From Chitinophagales bacterium (GTDB lineage Bacteria > Bacteroidota > Bacteroidia > Chitinophagales > UBA2359): a DNA stretch of 38,180 nucleotides. Shown one piece after another: positions 7,932-16,879 of the stretch. The translations under genes were made by a program, and so were the position numbers. The notes under the pieces were generated by a model, which saw only the letters and a list, made by a program, of their open reading frames with translations, searched no databases and was not told the origin of the DNA. The DNA lies in contig JAHDEE010000041.1 in the NCBI GenBank assembly GCA_020629005.1, positions 1-38,180 on the forward strand, read 5' to 3'. The first letter of the stretch is position 1; every line of letters starts with the position of its first letter.

Positions 7932-10375
7932 TAGGCTGACACTTCTTTTTCTTTTCTAAACACTGTCAGCAAGCTGCCTGCGGCAAGCAGCAGCAATAAG
8001 AGCCCGGAAACCAGCGAAATGTTTGCGCCCATATAATAGGACTGTGGCTCGAATCGGAATTCTACTTTGTGCTTCCCTGCTGGTACAAACATTCCCCTTA
8101 GCACATAATTGGTCCTAAAGTGATCGACTGGCTGATCGTCAATATAGGCATTCCAGCCTTTGCCACTGTTGTAGTAGATCTCTGAAAATACTGCCAGCTG
8201 TTCAGAGGCGGCCGACGATTCGTAGGTCATCACATTTGGCGAGTAGTTAACGAGTTTTATGCTTCCACTGTTGTCTTTGTTGATCTGCTTTCCGGATAAC
8301 ATCGCCTGGTATCGCTGATCGACGATGGCTTGGGTTGCTGGGTTCCATTCATCATTAATGGCGGCCAGTTCTTCATCAGCATTTTGGACCACATCAAAAT
8401 CATCTACAAACCAGGCATTGCCAAGGGCAGCTTCGTTAGGAAACGGAGGCGCATCCGGACTATAAATGATGTATTTAGTATTGAGCATTTTCAGCACATT
8501 CTGCTGGGCGATGGTCATGGCGATATCGCTCGGATTGGGATTGCTTTTGAAGGAGTTGCCGATCTCGGCGATGCTCTTAGCAATGTGGTTATCGATCAGC
8601 TCATTATACCTTCGCAACTTAGCTCCGTGGTAGCCGCCGATGGAAGGATGCTTGTAAGAGGTTACCGCATCATTGAAGGTATTGGCTGCCATGTTGAGTA
8701 CCCGGGCATGCTCCGGATCTTGTTCGATCGCCTTATCAGCAGCCGTATATTTGAACACGCTTTGGTTAGCTTTTTTCGAGGTGAAATCACTGGCTTGCAA
8801 GTACCTGCGGTTGACCGTCCATAGATCGCCTATGCAAAGTACGGCGATCACTGCTGTGACAATTAGTGCGGTAACTTTCTCCTTGAGGAAGAGATAAAGC
8901 AATACGGCACTGACAGCAATCAAGGCAAAAGATCGAAGACTGTCACTACTCAACAATCCTGCTCGCATCTCTTCGAGCATGATGGTGATTTCTCTCGGAT
9001 AGTTAGCATCTGCCACGCCCTTAAAGTCGAAGAAGGAGCCACCCAGAATACCAAACAGCAGACAGATTCCCGCTGTGATTCCCGCGCTGATATAGAGACC
9101 GCGCAGCGCTTTTTCTCTGGACACCTCTCCGCTCAGGATTTTATGCAATGCCAAAAAGCCCAGCGTCGGCATGGTGAATTGGGCTATGACCAGTGTTGTC
9201 ATCACCGCCCTGAATTTGTTGTACAGTGGGAAATAGAAGAAGAACAGGTCTGTAAACCACTCAAGATTTCTACCCCAGGCCAATAAGATAGACAAGACCG
9301 TAGCAGCTAGCAGCCACCATTTTATATTGTCCTCAACGACAATCAGGCCAAGCAGGAACAAAAAGCAAATGATGGCCCCGACATAAACCGGACCGCCGGT
9401 CATGGGCATGCTTCCCCAGTAGGCTGGCGCCACTTTGCTTCTCGTCTTTTTGTAGAACTCTGAACTTTTGCTGATTTCTTCACCAGAGGCTCCTCCCATG
9501 AATCGAGGAATCATCAAAGTGAAGGTTTCCATTTTGCCATAACTCCACCTCAGTGCGTAGTCTTTATCCAATCCGCCGGTAGATTCTTTATTGCTGGAGA
9601 GTTCGGATTTTCCGCGAATCGTCTCCTTGCTGTACTCGTAGGTGGTCCATAGTTTGGAGGCATTTGCGCCCACAGCTAGTAGGGTTGCCAGACCCATAGC
9701 CACAGTGGCTTTGCCAAAGTTGCCCGTATTATTTTCCTTCACAGCTCTGTACAGCTCGAAGAGGAAGAGCATGCCAATAGCAATTCCCAAATAGTAGGTA
9801 ATCTGTACGTGGTTGGCTTGTATATTCATAGCCAGCGCCAGTCCAAACAGCGGTGCGCCGATCATCCAGTTTTTCCGCCACGCATAAAGTACCGCAGCAC
9901 CTACCAAGGGCATATAGTTTATGGCCACAAATTTGGTATTATGCCCCGCCTCAAGTATCAGGAAATTGTAGGTGGCAAAGGAATAAGCAAATGCGCCAAT
10001 AGCTGCCACCCAGGGCCGTACTCCCAATACCAGCATCAGCAAATAGAAGCTCAACATGCCGATAAACAAGTGACTGGCGGGAAAGGGCAATACGCTTCTC
10101 AGGCCTTTTTCGAACCACTTGGTTACATTTTTTGGGTTTCTAGCCGAAATTTGATAGGTCGGCATACCTCCAAACATGGAATTCGTCCACAGTGCTTCCT
10201 CACCTGTGTTATCCCGATAGTCATTTGCCTCTTTGGCCATCCCTTTGTACTGCGTGGTGTCGCTTTGCTTTAGCTCCTTACCGCTCATCAAAGGGCTTAG
10301 GTAGGCCAATGTGCACACAAGGAAAAACAGAATGACAAGTCCATGAGGGAGAAGGTCTTCTTTCCAATTTACCAT
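7931..10375 (-). CDS. YfhO-family membrane protein
   Basis: A large polytopic protein of about 814 aa from the preferred ATG at 10373-10375. An upstream in-frame start would add 21 polar residues ahead of the first membrane segment and is less likely. It has about a dozen hydrophobic segments over the first two thirds, then a roughly 250-residue extracytoplasmic region (from about residue 540) and a final membrane helix (ISLVSGLLLLLLAAGSLL) with a charged end. The N-terminal motif SDTTQYKGMA and the C-terminal GWNAYIDDQP are typical of the family. YfhO proteins are GT-C-like and are linked to glycosylation of cell-wall polymers or lipoteichoic acid in Firmicutes; the role in Bacteroidota is not established. 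It heads the leftward polysaccharide group. Confidence 0.85.
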   Translation of the reverse strand: MVNWKEDLLPHGLVILFFLVCTLAYLSPLMSGKELKQSDTTQYKGMAKEANDYRDNTGEEALWTNSMFGGMPTYQISARNPKNVTKWFEKGLRSVLPFPASHLFIGMLSFYLLMLVLGVRPWVAAIGAFAYSFATYNFLILEAGHNTKFVAINYMPLVGAAVLYAWRKNWMIGAPLFGLALAMNIQANHVQITYYLGIAIGMLFLFELYRAVKENNTGNFGKATVAMGLATLLAVGANASKLWTTYEYSKETIRGKSELSSNKESTGGLDKDYALRWSYGKMETFTLMIPRFMGGASGEEISKSSEFYKKTRSKVAPAYWGSMPMTGGPVYVGAIICFLFLLGLIVVEDNIKWWLLAATVLSILLAWGRNLEWFTDLFFFYFPLYNKFRAVMTTLVIAQFTMPTLGFLALHKILSGEVSREKALRGLYISAGITAGICLLFGILGGSFFDFKGVADANYPREITIMLEEMRAGLLSSDSLRSFALIAVSAVLLYLFLKEKVTALIVTAVIAVLCIGDLWTVNRRYLQASDFTSKKANQSVFKYTAADKAIEQDPEHARVLNMAANTFNDAVTSYKHPSIGGYHGAKLRRYNELIDNHIAKSIAEIGNSFKSNPNPSDIAMTIAQQNVLKMLNTKYIIYSPDAPPFPNEAALGNAWFVDDFDVVQNADEELAAINDEWNPATQAIVDQRYQAMLSGKQINKDNSGSIKLVNYSPNVMTYESSAASEQLAVFSEIYYNSGKGWNAYIDDQPVDHFRTNYVLRGMFVPAGKHKVEFRFEPQSYYMGANISLVSGLLLLLLAAGSLLTVFRKEKEVSA

Positions 10376-10435
10376 CAGGAAGCGTATTTGATTAATTTCA
10401 CAAAGAAACGAATTATCGACTGATAATTCCAGCGT

Positions 10436-10443
10436 CAAAATTA
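10436..10443 (-). promoter_or_regulatory. Possible Bacteroidota -7 element for the YfhO group
   Basis: On the minus strand TAATTTTG fits the Bacteroidota -7 consensus TAnnTTTG, about 60 nt upstream of the preferred YfhO ATG. No good -33 TTTG is present at the usual spacing, so support is weak. Confidence 0.25.
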
Positions 10444-10571
10444 GCCTAAAATCCTACTAAACACTTAATTGCAGCCATAAGATGGCCGTTTCCAGGAGCG
10501 CTTTAGTCAACTTGGCACTCTTTTGGTCGTTTATCTTAATGCATAGCGAGCAATCCGTTGATTTATTGGTA

Positions 10572-10733
10572 GTGCCTTGGGACATAATTAATGGATAGGT
10601 TAGGTGAGCTTATCTTTTTGCCAATCGAGACGCGAGGATGGAGTATAGCCTTAGCTACATGACAGACGAGCAACGAAGAGTGGCAGAAATAGAAGCCATC
10701 TAAACTGTCCATTAATTAGGTCCCAAGGCAGTA
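10572..10733 (+). repeat. PAL hairpin element, copy 1 (covarying structured repeat)
   Basis: A 162-nt imperfect palindrome. The outer arms, beginning TGCCTTGGGAC at 10574 and mirrored up to 10731, are nearly complementary over about 33 nt. The inner core (10607-10698, 92 nt) runs from GAGCTTATCTTTTTG to CAGAAATAGAAGCC and continues the stem. A small TAGC-CTTA-GCTA hairpin lies in the apical region. The core is 81/92 identical, without gaps, to the core of copy 2 at 27687-27778, while the outer arms share no sequence with that copy. It lies between divergent genes, upstream of both. The strand is arbitrary. Confidence 0.85.
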
Positions 10734-10788
10734 GGTATATGTGGAAGGCTATGCGATTGCCTATTGGATTAAAGGGCTCAGGATATAT

Positions 10789-12741
10789 ATGGAGAATGTG
10801 AAAATTGCAAAGCAATCCGCTTCAAAGGCGCTTGGCTTCTTGCCATTGATTTTTTTACTGATGTTTTCGTCCCAGCTTTACGGGCAAAAGATCAAAAACA
10901 TCCCAGCGCCTAGTATGTCCGTCGAAGATATGCAGGCGATTTTTCCGGAACAGGATTTTACGATCTTGCTTTCCAAACATCACTTCACCTTTGAAAGGCA
11001 GGAGGAGGGCACTCCACAGGTAAGGGAGCAGGTTATGGACTTGTATTGGTCACTGAAAAATGATCAGACCCTTGCAGATGTGATCTTCTTCGATAATGAG
11101 ACCCAGATCGACTATGTAAGAGGAATCGATCAAAAAGGCAAGAAGCGAAAGGTGCTGACTGCTGAGAGCGCTTATCAAAGCGATGGCGTCTTTCATTCTG
11201 ACTCCAAGATATGCGAGGTATTTTATGAAGGCATGCAGAAAGGCGAACGAATGGGTTTGCTGCACCAAAAGACGATCAAGGATGTTAAGTACCTCACTTC
11301 GGTATACTTTCAGAGTTCACTGCCCATTTTTGAACGCATCATCAGTTTCGAAATTCCGGATTGGATGGATGTGGAACTGGTGGAGCGAAACTTTGAAGGC
11401 TATGACGTGAAAAAGACCGTAGACCGTAGTAAAGATGCAAGTATCCATACTTTTAGCTTTCAGGATGTGCCCCCACGAAAAGAAGACATCTACCTTCCGG
11501 GACCGACGCACAGCTTGCCACATATTCTGGTATTATCAAAGGGTTATGCAAACGCAGATGGACAAAGACTCAATCTATTGAGCAGTACCGCTGATCTCTA
11601 CAATTGGTATCGAACGCTGGTCAGCTCTGTCGATAATGATTTGGAAACGGTCCGTCCATTGGTGGCGCAGATCAAAGCAGATAGTTTGACCAAGCGCGAA
11701 TTGGCCGAAACAATGTTCTACTGGGTCCAGGAAAATATTCGATACATCGCATTCCACGAAGGCATAGCCGGCTTCAAACCGGCGGCAGCCCAGGACGTTT
11801 GCAAAGATCGTTTTGGAGACTGTAAAGGAATGGCCAACTTGCTCAAGCAAATGTTGATGCTTGAAGGCATGGATGCGCGATTGAGCTGGTTAGGTACCAG
11901 GCATATTGCCTATGATTATTCACTGCCCTCTTTGGCTGTTGATAATCACATGATTTGCACCTTGTTTTTAGACGGAGATACCATCTTTTTGGATCCAACC
12001 GAAAAAGCAGTGGCCTTTGGCAACTGCGCACATCGAATTCAGGGCAGGCCGGTACTAATCGAAGATGGGGAAGACTATTTATTGAGTAGAATCCCGGAGG
12101 TCGATGCGGAAAGCAATGCCTCGAAATACAAGATATCCCTGTCTTTAGACGGTAAGCAGATCGACGGCAAAGCCGACTTCGCTTATAATGGAGAAGCAAG
12201 GTTGTGGATTGATGAAGCTTACAGCTACATTCAGCAAAACCACAAGGAAGATGCCTTAAAGGCATATGTAACGACCGATGAGAAAAACATGATCGTAAAA
12301 GAGATTTCAACCAGCGATCTGCAAGATCGATCCGCAGCTTTTGAAATTGATTTTGACTTTCAATTGCACAATCAAGTGATTGAGGTTGGAGATGAGCTGT
12401 ATGTTGGTATGGATTTGTATCAGGATTTTGCCGCTTTGCAAATCGACAGCAGCAGACAGGAAGATGTCATTTTGCCCTATAAGATGTCAGAGGTTTATGA
12501 CGTAGAGTTGCAAATTCCCAATGGATATGATATCAGCTATTTGCCAAAAGACTATCGGATTGAGCATGAGGATTTTGAGATTGAATTGGGATTTGAGCAG
12601 AAGGAAGGTAGGGTGCGCTACACCAAGAAGATCTCTTTAAAAGAGGGAAAAATCAGAACCCGCAACTTTGACGACTGGAACGAAAGCCTGCGGGAACTGA
12701 GGCAACGATACGAAGATAAGGTAATACTAAAACGGCAATGA
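10789..12741 (+). CDS. Exported DUF3857 and transglutaminase-like protein with an intact triad
   Basis: From the ATG at 10789 the product is 650 aa. An upstream in-frame GTG (10741) would put 16 extra residues before the signal peptide and is rejected. The signal peptide has the hydrophobic core FLPLIFLLMFSSQLYG. A DUF3857 domain (about residues 45-260) precedes a transglutaminase-like core with the catalytic triad visible as GDC345KGMA, DNH387MI and LD402PTE. The C-terminal about 200 residues look like beta-rich DUF2569/DUF3858-type sequence ending in charged helices. Families of this kind are periplasmic cysteine-protease or transglutaminase folds; the substrate is unknown. It is followed 138 nt later by a paralogue, and R200 copy A lies after that gene. 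Confidence 0.85.
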   Translation: MENVKIAKQSASKALGFLPLIFLLMFSSQLYGQKIKNIPAPSMSVEDMQAIFPEQDFTILLSKHHFTFERQEEGTPQVREQVMDLYWSLKNDQTLADVIFFDNETQIDYVRGIDQKGKKRKVLTAESAYQSDGVFHSDSKICEVFYEGMQKGERMGLLHQKTIKDVKYLTSVYFQSSLPIFERIISFEIPDWMDVELVERNFEGYDVKKTVDRSKDASIHTFSFQDVPPRKEDIYLPGPTHSLPHILVLSKGYANADGQRLNLLSSTADLYNWYRTLVSSVDNDLETVRPLVAQIKADSLTKRELAETMFYWVQENIRYIAFHEGIAGFKPAAAQDVCKDRFGDCKGMANLLKQMLMLEGMDARLSWLGTRHIAYDYSLPSLAVDNHMICTLFLDGDTIFLDPTEKAVAFGNCAHRIQGRPVLIEDGEDYLLSRIPEVDAESNASKYKISLSLDGKQIDGKADFAYNGEARLWIDEAYSYIQQNHKEDALKAYVTTDEKNMIVKEISTSDLQDRSAAFEIDFDFQLHNQVIEVGDELYVGMDLYQDFAALQIDSSRQEDVILPYKMSEVYDVELQIPNGYDISYLPKDYRIEHEDFEIELGFEQKEGRVRYTKKISLKEGKIRTRNFDDWNESLRELRQRYEDKVILKRQ

Positions 12742-12760
12742 TGGTCAGCAATAAGCCGGG

Positions 12761-12783
12761 CCACTCCTCAGTTTAGGGAGTGG
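12761..12783 (+). terminator. Short GC-rich hairpin just after the DUF3857 gene
   Basis: CCACTCC (12761-12767) pairs with GGAGTGG (12777-12783) across a 9-nt loop, 19 nt after the stop at 12741. There is no T-run, so it is a weak terminator or an RNA-stabilising 3' hairpin. Confidence 0.35.
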
Positions 12784-12837
12784 GAATCAATATCTGTCGG
12801 ATTTCTAGCAAGTCAAAATGGACAGTTATTGATTCTC
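12782..12837 (+). repeat. Inverted repeat between the two DUF3857 genes
   Basis: GGGAATCAATATCTGTC (12782-12798) is complementary, with two mismatches, to GACAGTTATTGATTCTC (12821-12837) around a 22-nt spacer. It overlaps the preceding hairpin by two bases, so the two folds could be alternatives. Its sequence is unrelated to the PAL and R200 elements. A second CCC block four bases further on could lengthen the stem with a bulge. Confidence 0.5.
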
Positions 12838-12879
12838 AATCCCTTAGAAGCAAAGATGAAACGAAATTAGAATCACGCC

Positions 12880-15006
12880 ATGATTAAGCTCAGTCGACTC
12901 CTTTTGTTTTGTTCCTGTCTGCTTTTGGCTTTGCAGCTTCAGGCACAAGAAACCGCTGCGGACCCCAATGCTGAAGAGCGCCAGAAGATCTGGGATGCCG
13001 GTGGAGCCGATTTCGAACTTTCCCAGGTTCCGGAGCAGTGGCTGGAAGAGTCCAAAGTGGTGCTCTCCGATCTGTATCTCTACAATTTTATTGTTCCCGA
13101 AGCCGAGCCGGTTTACTCCTACGAAATGGTACGCCGAAGAGTTAAATTACTCGACAAAGCAGCAGTGGAGGAGTATTCAGAACTGCATTTTCCGCAAGAT
13201 GCCTTAGTGGGGATCAGGGTGGAAAAGCAAGACGGAGAAGTAACTTATGTAGAAGCTGATTCCGCAATACCCTATGCCGAGGAGGTCGTCACCTCTGCGG
13301 ATGAACGTCTGGAACTGGGTTACTTTAAGTACGCAATTGCAAATCTGGCCGAAGGCGATGTCTTGGACTTTTTTTACCGAAACAAGCTAACTTACAACAA
13401 CGAGTACTTCCAGATTTCCGAACCAGTTACTCAGCTCATGGCCTGTGATCTGCCGGTGGTAAAACAGAAAATCAGATTCGAATTGCCGGAGCAGGCCTGT
13501 CTCAATTTTGGTAGCTACAACGGTGCAGCAGAAATCCAGGAGGTGGAAGATTGCCCAAATAAGCGATGTTTTGAACAGGTAGATACCATGCGGGCGGTTT
13601 ATGAGGAAGACCTCTGGGACTATCCTTACCGCTCGGAGCCGCTGGTCAAGTTTCAGGCATTTCGATATGCCAGCGACTTCGCGCTTGACCTTTCTTTCTT
13701 GTTCCTCGATGCCAAACAAATTCCCAAATCTTCCATCAGCAAGAAGGAGATTTCGACTTACTTCGATGAATTGGTGGAACCCGACTACTCGATGCGACAG
13801 GTGGTTAAAGACATCGTAGATTATGTGGAGCGACAGCATACCGAGGTCAAAAGTCCCGGCCAAAAAGCTTCCCTGGCCTACTACTATTTCCGGCACAAGT
13901 TCCTCTTTGATGAAGCCGCTTTTGGAGAGGAGCTCACGGATGAAGGCATCTCCGACGCCACTTTTGTGAGCATCATGAAGCTGGCTCTACAGCGCCTTAA
14001 CGTGCCGCACGAATGCATCATTGCGATGCCTGTTTCCAGTGGTGTGCTGGAAGAATTATTGCTGCATCAGGAGCTGGTTTACCTGATCGAAGTCCCGGAT
14101 TCCGACTTCAAATATTTGTTCAACTTTGATGCCTACACCAATGCCGGTGATCTCTATTATACTATGGAAGGAGCCGATGCTTATCGCGTCTTTGGCGAAG
14201 GCCTTCACGATCTCGAACTGCCCATCAGCGAGGCAGAAGACAATGTAACGGAAGAGTTCAAGATGCTCACGTTGGATGAAGACCTGAAAACGGTACACAT
14301 GATTCGAAGAATCGAACACAAAGGCCACAACCGACAAAACGATTGGCCGGTGGTGCTCTATGCGGAGGACTACCATAGAGAGTATACAAAGCAGCCAAAA
14401 AAGAAACGCAAGAGCCGCAAGAAACGTAAGCGGGAGCAGGCCTATCAGGCCATGTTAGACCAACAGGCAGAGGAAATGTCCAGGGAGCGAGACCTCTACA
14501 TGAAGGACGAAACCATGGCCGAAATGCAGGGGACAGTGGAGAACTACAAGCCCATAAAGATTCTCTCCCATGGTCGCTCACACCAGTCTCCCGTGCTCGC
14601 ATACGTGCAGGAATTTGACATCGTCGACTACATTCAAAAAGCGGGCAACAACTATCTGATAGACATCGGAAAAACGATCGGCAGTCAGGTGGAAATACTC
14701 GAGGAAGGCAAGACCCGCAGCAAGGACATTCGTATGCCCTATGCCCGAACTTTCCGCAGTGAGGTGAAGCTCAAGATCCCTGAAGGTTACTCTGTGGAAG
14801 GCCTGGAATCACTCAATACCTCCGTCGCAAATTCAGCTGGACTGTTTACCGGCACAGCGGTACTGGAAAAGGGCTACCTCAAGATAAACACGGAAAAGAA
14901 ATACCTCAAAGCCTTCCTGCCTAAGGAGGACTGGCCATTGATTTTGGATTTCCTGGAGGCTGCGTACAATTTTACGCAGCAGAAGGTGGTTCTAAAACCC
15001 AATTAG
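12880..15006 (+). CDS. Exported DUF3857-like protein with a degenerate transglutaminase region
   Basis: A 708-aa protein with a clear signal peptide (LLLFCSCLLLALQLQAQ, then ETAADP). Residues about 60-270 resemble DUF3857, as in the upstream gene. The region that should hold the transglutaminase active site is recognisable by position (KASLAYYYFRHKFLFDE, then SDATFVSIMKLALQRLNVPH), but the GDCKG block is replaced by SDATF and there is no clear His/Asp pair. An unusual basic insert (KQPKKKRKSRKKRKREQ, about residue 505-522) interrupts the C-terminal part. I infer an enzymatically inactive paralogue working with the 10789 gene, perhaps as binding partner or scaffold. R200 copy A begins 87 nt downstream. 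Confidence 0.75.
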   Translation: MIKLSRLLLFCSCLLLALQLQAQETAADPNAEERQKIWDAGGADFELSQVPEQWLEESKVVLSDLYLYNFIVPEAEPVYSYEMVRRRVKLLDKAAVEEYSELHFPQDALVGIRVEKQDGEVTYVEADSAIPYAEEVVTSADERLELGYFKYAIANLAEGDVLDFFYRNKLTYNNEYFQISEPVTQLMACDLPVVKQKIRFELPEQACLNFGSYNGAAEIQEVEDCPNKRCFEQVDTMRAVYEEDLWDYPYRSEPLVKFQAFRYASDFALDLSFLFLDAKQIPKSSISKKEISTYFDELVEPDYSMRQVVKDIVDYVERQHTEVKSPGQKASLAYYYFRHKFLFDEAAFGEELTDEGISDATFVSIMKLALQRLNVPHECIIAMPVSSGVLEELLLHQELVYLIEVPDSDFKYLFNFDAYTNAGDLYYTMEGADAYRVFGEGLHDLELPISEAEDNVTEEFKMLTLDEDLKTVHMIRRIEHKGHNRQNDWPVVLYAEDYHREYTKQPKKKRKSRKKRKREQAYQAMLDQQAEEMSRERDLYMKDETMAEMQGTVENYKPIKILSHGRSHQSPVLAYVQEFDIVDYIQKAGNNYLIDIGKTIGSQVEILEEGKTRSKDIRMPYARTFRSEVKLKIPEGYSVEGLESLNTSVANSAGLFTGTAVLEKGYLKINTEKKYLKAFLPKEDWPLILDFLEAAYNFTQQKVVLKPN

Positions 15007-15093
15007 TACAAGCCGTCTCATTTGTCCGCAAATCCAATGATTCGACAGCGGCTAATTCCATGTTTCGGCACAAAGGCTATAATGACGTTTCCT

Positions 15094-15291
15094 ATTTGGA
15101 GCGAAGCAAATTCATTCGCGTTGTCGGTGTACCCGTGTTCCGTTATTATTCGGCAGCCACCAGCTTGTTCCGCCACACTGCCTGTCGTCTCGCCTCAGGG
15201 CGAGCCACCATGCAGCGGGCTCCACTGGCGCTGGATGTCTACCTCATACCACTTCACCCGGGGCTATTTTGCACTTTCTGTCCACCGCGCC
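15094..15291 (+). repeat. R200 repeat, copy A
   Basis: It opens ATTTGGAGCGAAGCAAATTC and closes CGGGGCTATTTTGCAC then TGTCCACCGCGCC. The internal blocks CTTGTTCCGCC and TGTCGTCTCGCCTC align with copies B and C. It lies 87 nt after the stop of the 12880 gene, on the same strand. Several open frames cross it, but they are not conserved between copies. Confidence 0.85.
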
Positions 15292-15395
15292 AAATGGGGA
15301 AGGTTACGTGCTTCCTAATCTTCCAGACTTAAGACCCAGGCGCTGCCTCTCTCAATACCCTATTCTCCTTGAGTTAAGACTTGGGCAAGAGATCT

Positions 15396-15424
15396 GTGCA
15401 ATAAAAAGACTCTATTTTTTGCAC
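15396..15424 (-). terminator. Hairpin beyond xseB
   Basis: GTGCAA and TTGCAC pair, and an A5/T5 run extends the stem with a single bulge. It lies 20 nt past the xseB stop and between convergent genes, so it may end the leftward operon. There is no separate T-tail on either side. Confidence 0.35.
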
Positions 15425-15444
15425 CAGCAACCCAAAACCCAAAA

Positions 15445-15651
15445 CTACTCCCCAGTCGTCACCTTGTCAACCTCCTCCTCCGCATCCCGAAGCTTCTTTT
15501 GGCAGAAGTCAAGAATCTCAGAAGCACGTCGGACCTTTTCGGCCAACTGATCCACCTGAATCTCATCACGCTCGATGGCGGCCACTATTTCCTGCAATTC
15601 TTTTAGCAGTTCTCCGTATGCTTCTTTTTTCTTTTCCTTAGCCATTGCCAA
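15445..15651 (-). CDS. xseB: Exodeoxyribonuclease VII small subunit
   Basis: A 68-aa, highly charged, two-helix protein (YGELLKELQEIVAAIERDEI, then VDQLAEKVRRASEILDFCQ), typical in size and pattern for XseB. With XseA it forms exonuclease VII, which cuts single-stranded DNA into oligonucleotides in repair and recombination. It overlaps the end of xseA by 14 nt, so translation is coupled. A second ATG two codons in is possible. Confidence 0.93.
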   Translation of the reverse strand: MAMAKEKKKEAYGELLKELQEIVAAIERDEIQVDQLAEKVRRASEILDFCQKKLRDAEEEVDKVTTGE

Positions 15652-16879
15652 TGCTTTTTATCGTGCTGTGAAGAGTGCCCTTGTGCACTTCGGTTTCGAT
15701 CACATCGCCCTTTTTCAAACTCGCTGCATCAGTGATGAGTTCACCCTTATGACGGCTAATGCTAAAGCCACGTCGTTTTGTGCTTTCAATGTCCAACAAG
15801 CCGACAATTTTTGACAGATATCCCAGCTTCTGACGCTCAGTATTTAAGGTCGTTTTACTGGCTATCATGAGACGGTCTTTCAAGGTAGTTAACTGCTGCG
15901 ACTTACGCTCCAACAGGTTGGAGGCCCCCAGCTCATAGCGACTGGCCAGCTGCAGAAGCTGCTGCTGATGTCGATGCAGTAGCGTTCTGGTGCTCTCAAT
16001 CACGCGTTGGTGTGCATGCACCAGATGCTGCTCAAAATGCAACAGTGAATCAATCACCAGATCTGCCAGTGCAGTGGGCGTTTTCACGGCGGTATGCGAA
16101 ACCAGATCTGCAATGGTATCGTCACGCTCATGACCGATACCCGTGATCACCGGCAGCGGCATTTCCGCAATATCAACGGCGAGCTGGAAATCGTTAAAGC
16201 AGTCGAGATCGAATTTGCTACCGCCGCCACGAATGATGGCAAGCGCATCAAACTGATCGGCATGACTGGCGATTTGTGCTAAGCTCTTTCTAATGGATTC
16301 TGGAGCGGATTCCCCTTGCATAGAAGCAGCAAACAACTTTGACTTAATGTCATAGCCATATTTGTTGGTCTGCAAATGACGTATGAAATCGGTATAACCG
16401 GCAGCCTGTGCAGAGCTAACGACAGCAATGCGCTGAATAACATCAGGCAAGGGAATTTGATTATTGCGATCAAAGTATTTCCCCTTTTCCAGCTTAGCCA
16501 GTGTCTCCTGTCTGCGCAATTCCATTTCGCCTACGGTAGCACTCGGATCGATATCGTTGATGGTCATTTTGAGACCATACACGTTATGGAAATCGATCTT
16601 CACTTCGAGCAGCACCTTACTACCTACCTTAAGGAAGTGCGGTAGCTTGTCTCTGAATTTTGTGCGTAGAAAGGCATATCGACCTGACCACAGCACAGCT
16701 TGCATTTTGGCCAGAGTCTTAGATCCTTCTTTTTCAACCAGGTCCATGTATACGTGTCCACTGGCCGCCTGATTGACCTGTAGGATTTCTGCCAGTACCC
16801 AGCAGTTGCTAAAAGGCAGTCGGGTAATGGCCGCTGCAAGGAGGCCATTTACCTGACTGAGGGTGAAATGTTCACGCAA
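15638..16879 (-). CDS. xseA: Exodeoxyribonuclease VII large subunit
   Basis: A 413-aa protein, a little shorter than E. coli XseA. It has the N-terminal OB-fold (about 1-100: EHFTLSQVNGLLAAAI, GHVYMDLVEKEG), then the catalytic domain with IIRGGGSKFDLDCFND and VITGIGHERDDTIADLVSH, a coiled-coil region (about 270-350) and a C-terminal segment. The only start compatible with the complete OB-fold is TTG (16877-16879), which overlaps the end of the proline dehydrogenase gene by 8 nt; an in-frame TGA lies just upstream. Coupled translation from PRODH through xseA to xseB is implied. Confidence 0.95.
   Translation of the reverse strand: MREHFTLSQVNGLLAAAITRLPFSNCWVLAEILQVNQAASGHVYMDLVEKEGSKTLAKMQAVLWSGRYAFLRTKFRDKLPHFLKVGSKVLLEVKIDFHNVYGLKMTINDIDPSATVGEMELRRQETLAKLEKGKYFDRNNQIPLPDVIQRIAVVSSAQAAGYTDFIRHLQTNKYGYDIKSKLFAASMQGESAPESIRKSLAQIASHADQFDALAIIRGGGSKFDLDCFNDFQLAVDIAEMPLPVITGIGHERDDTIADLVSHTAVKTPTALADLVIDSLLHFEQHLVHAHQRVIESTRTLLHRHQQQLLQLASRYELGASNLLERKSQQLTTLKDRLMIASKTTLNTERQKLGYLSKIVGLLDIESTKRRGFSISRHKGELITDAASLKKGDVIETEVHKGTLHSTIKSIGNG

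Noticed and set aside
10572-10733. PAL as a standard intrinsic terminator
   Set aside because: Copy 1 lies between divergent genes where no transcript ends are expected, and it lacks a T-tail; the large conserved apical region is not needed for termination.
15022-15332. Open frames of 90-98 codons after the second DUF3857 gene
   Set aside because: They run through R200 copy A; equivalent frames are not kept in copies B-D, so coding is unlikely even though RGYF-like peptides recur.
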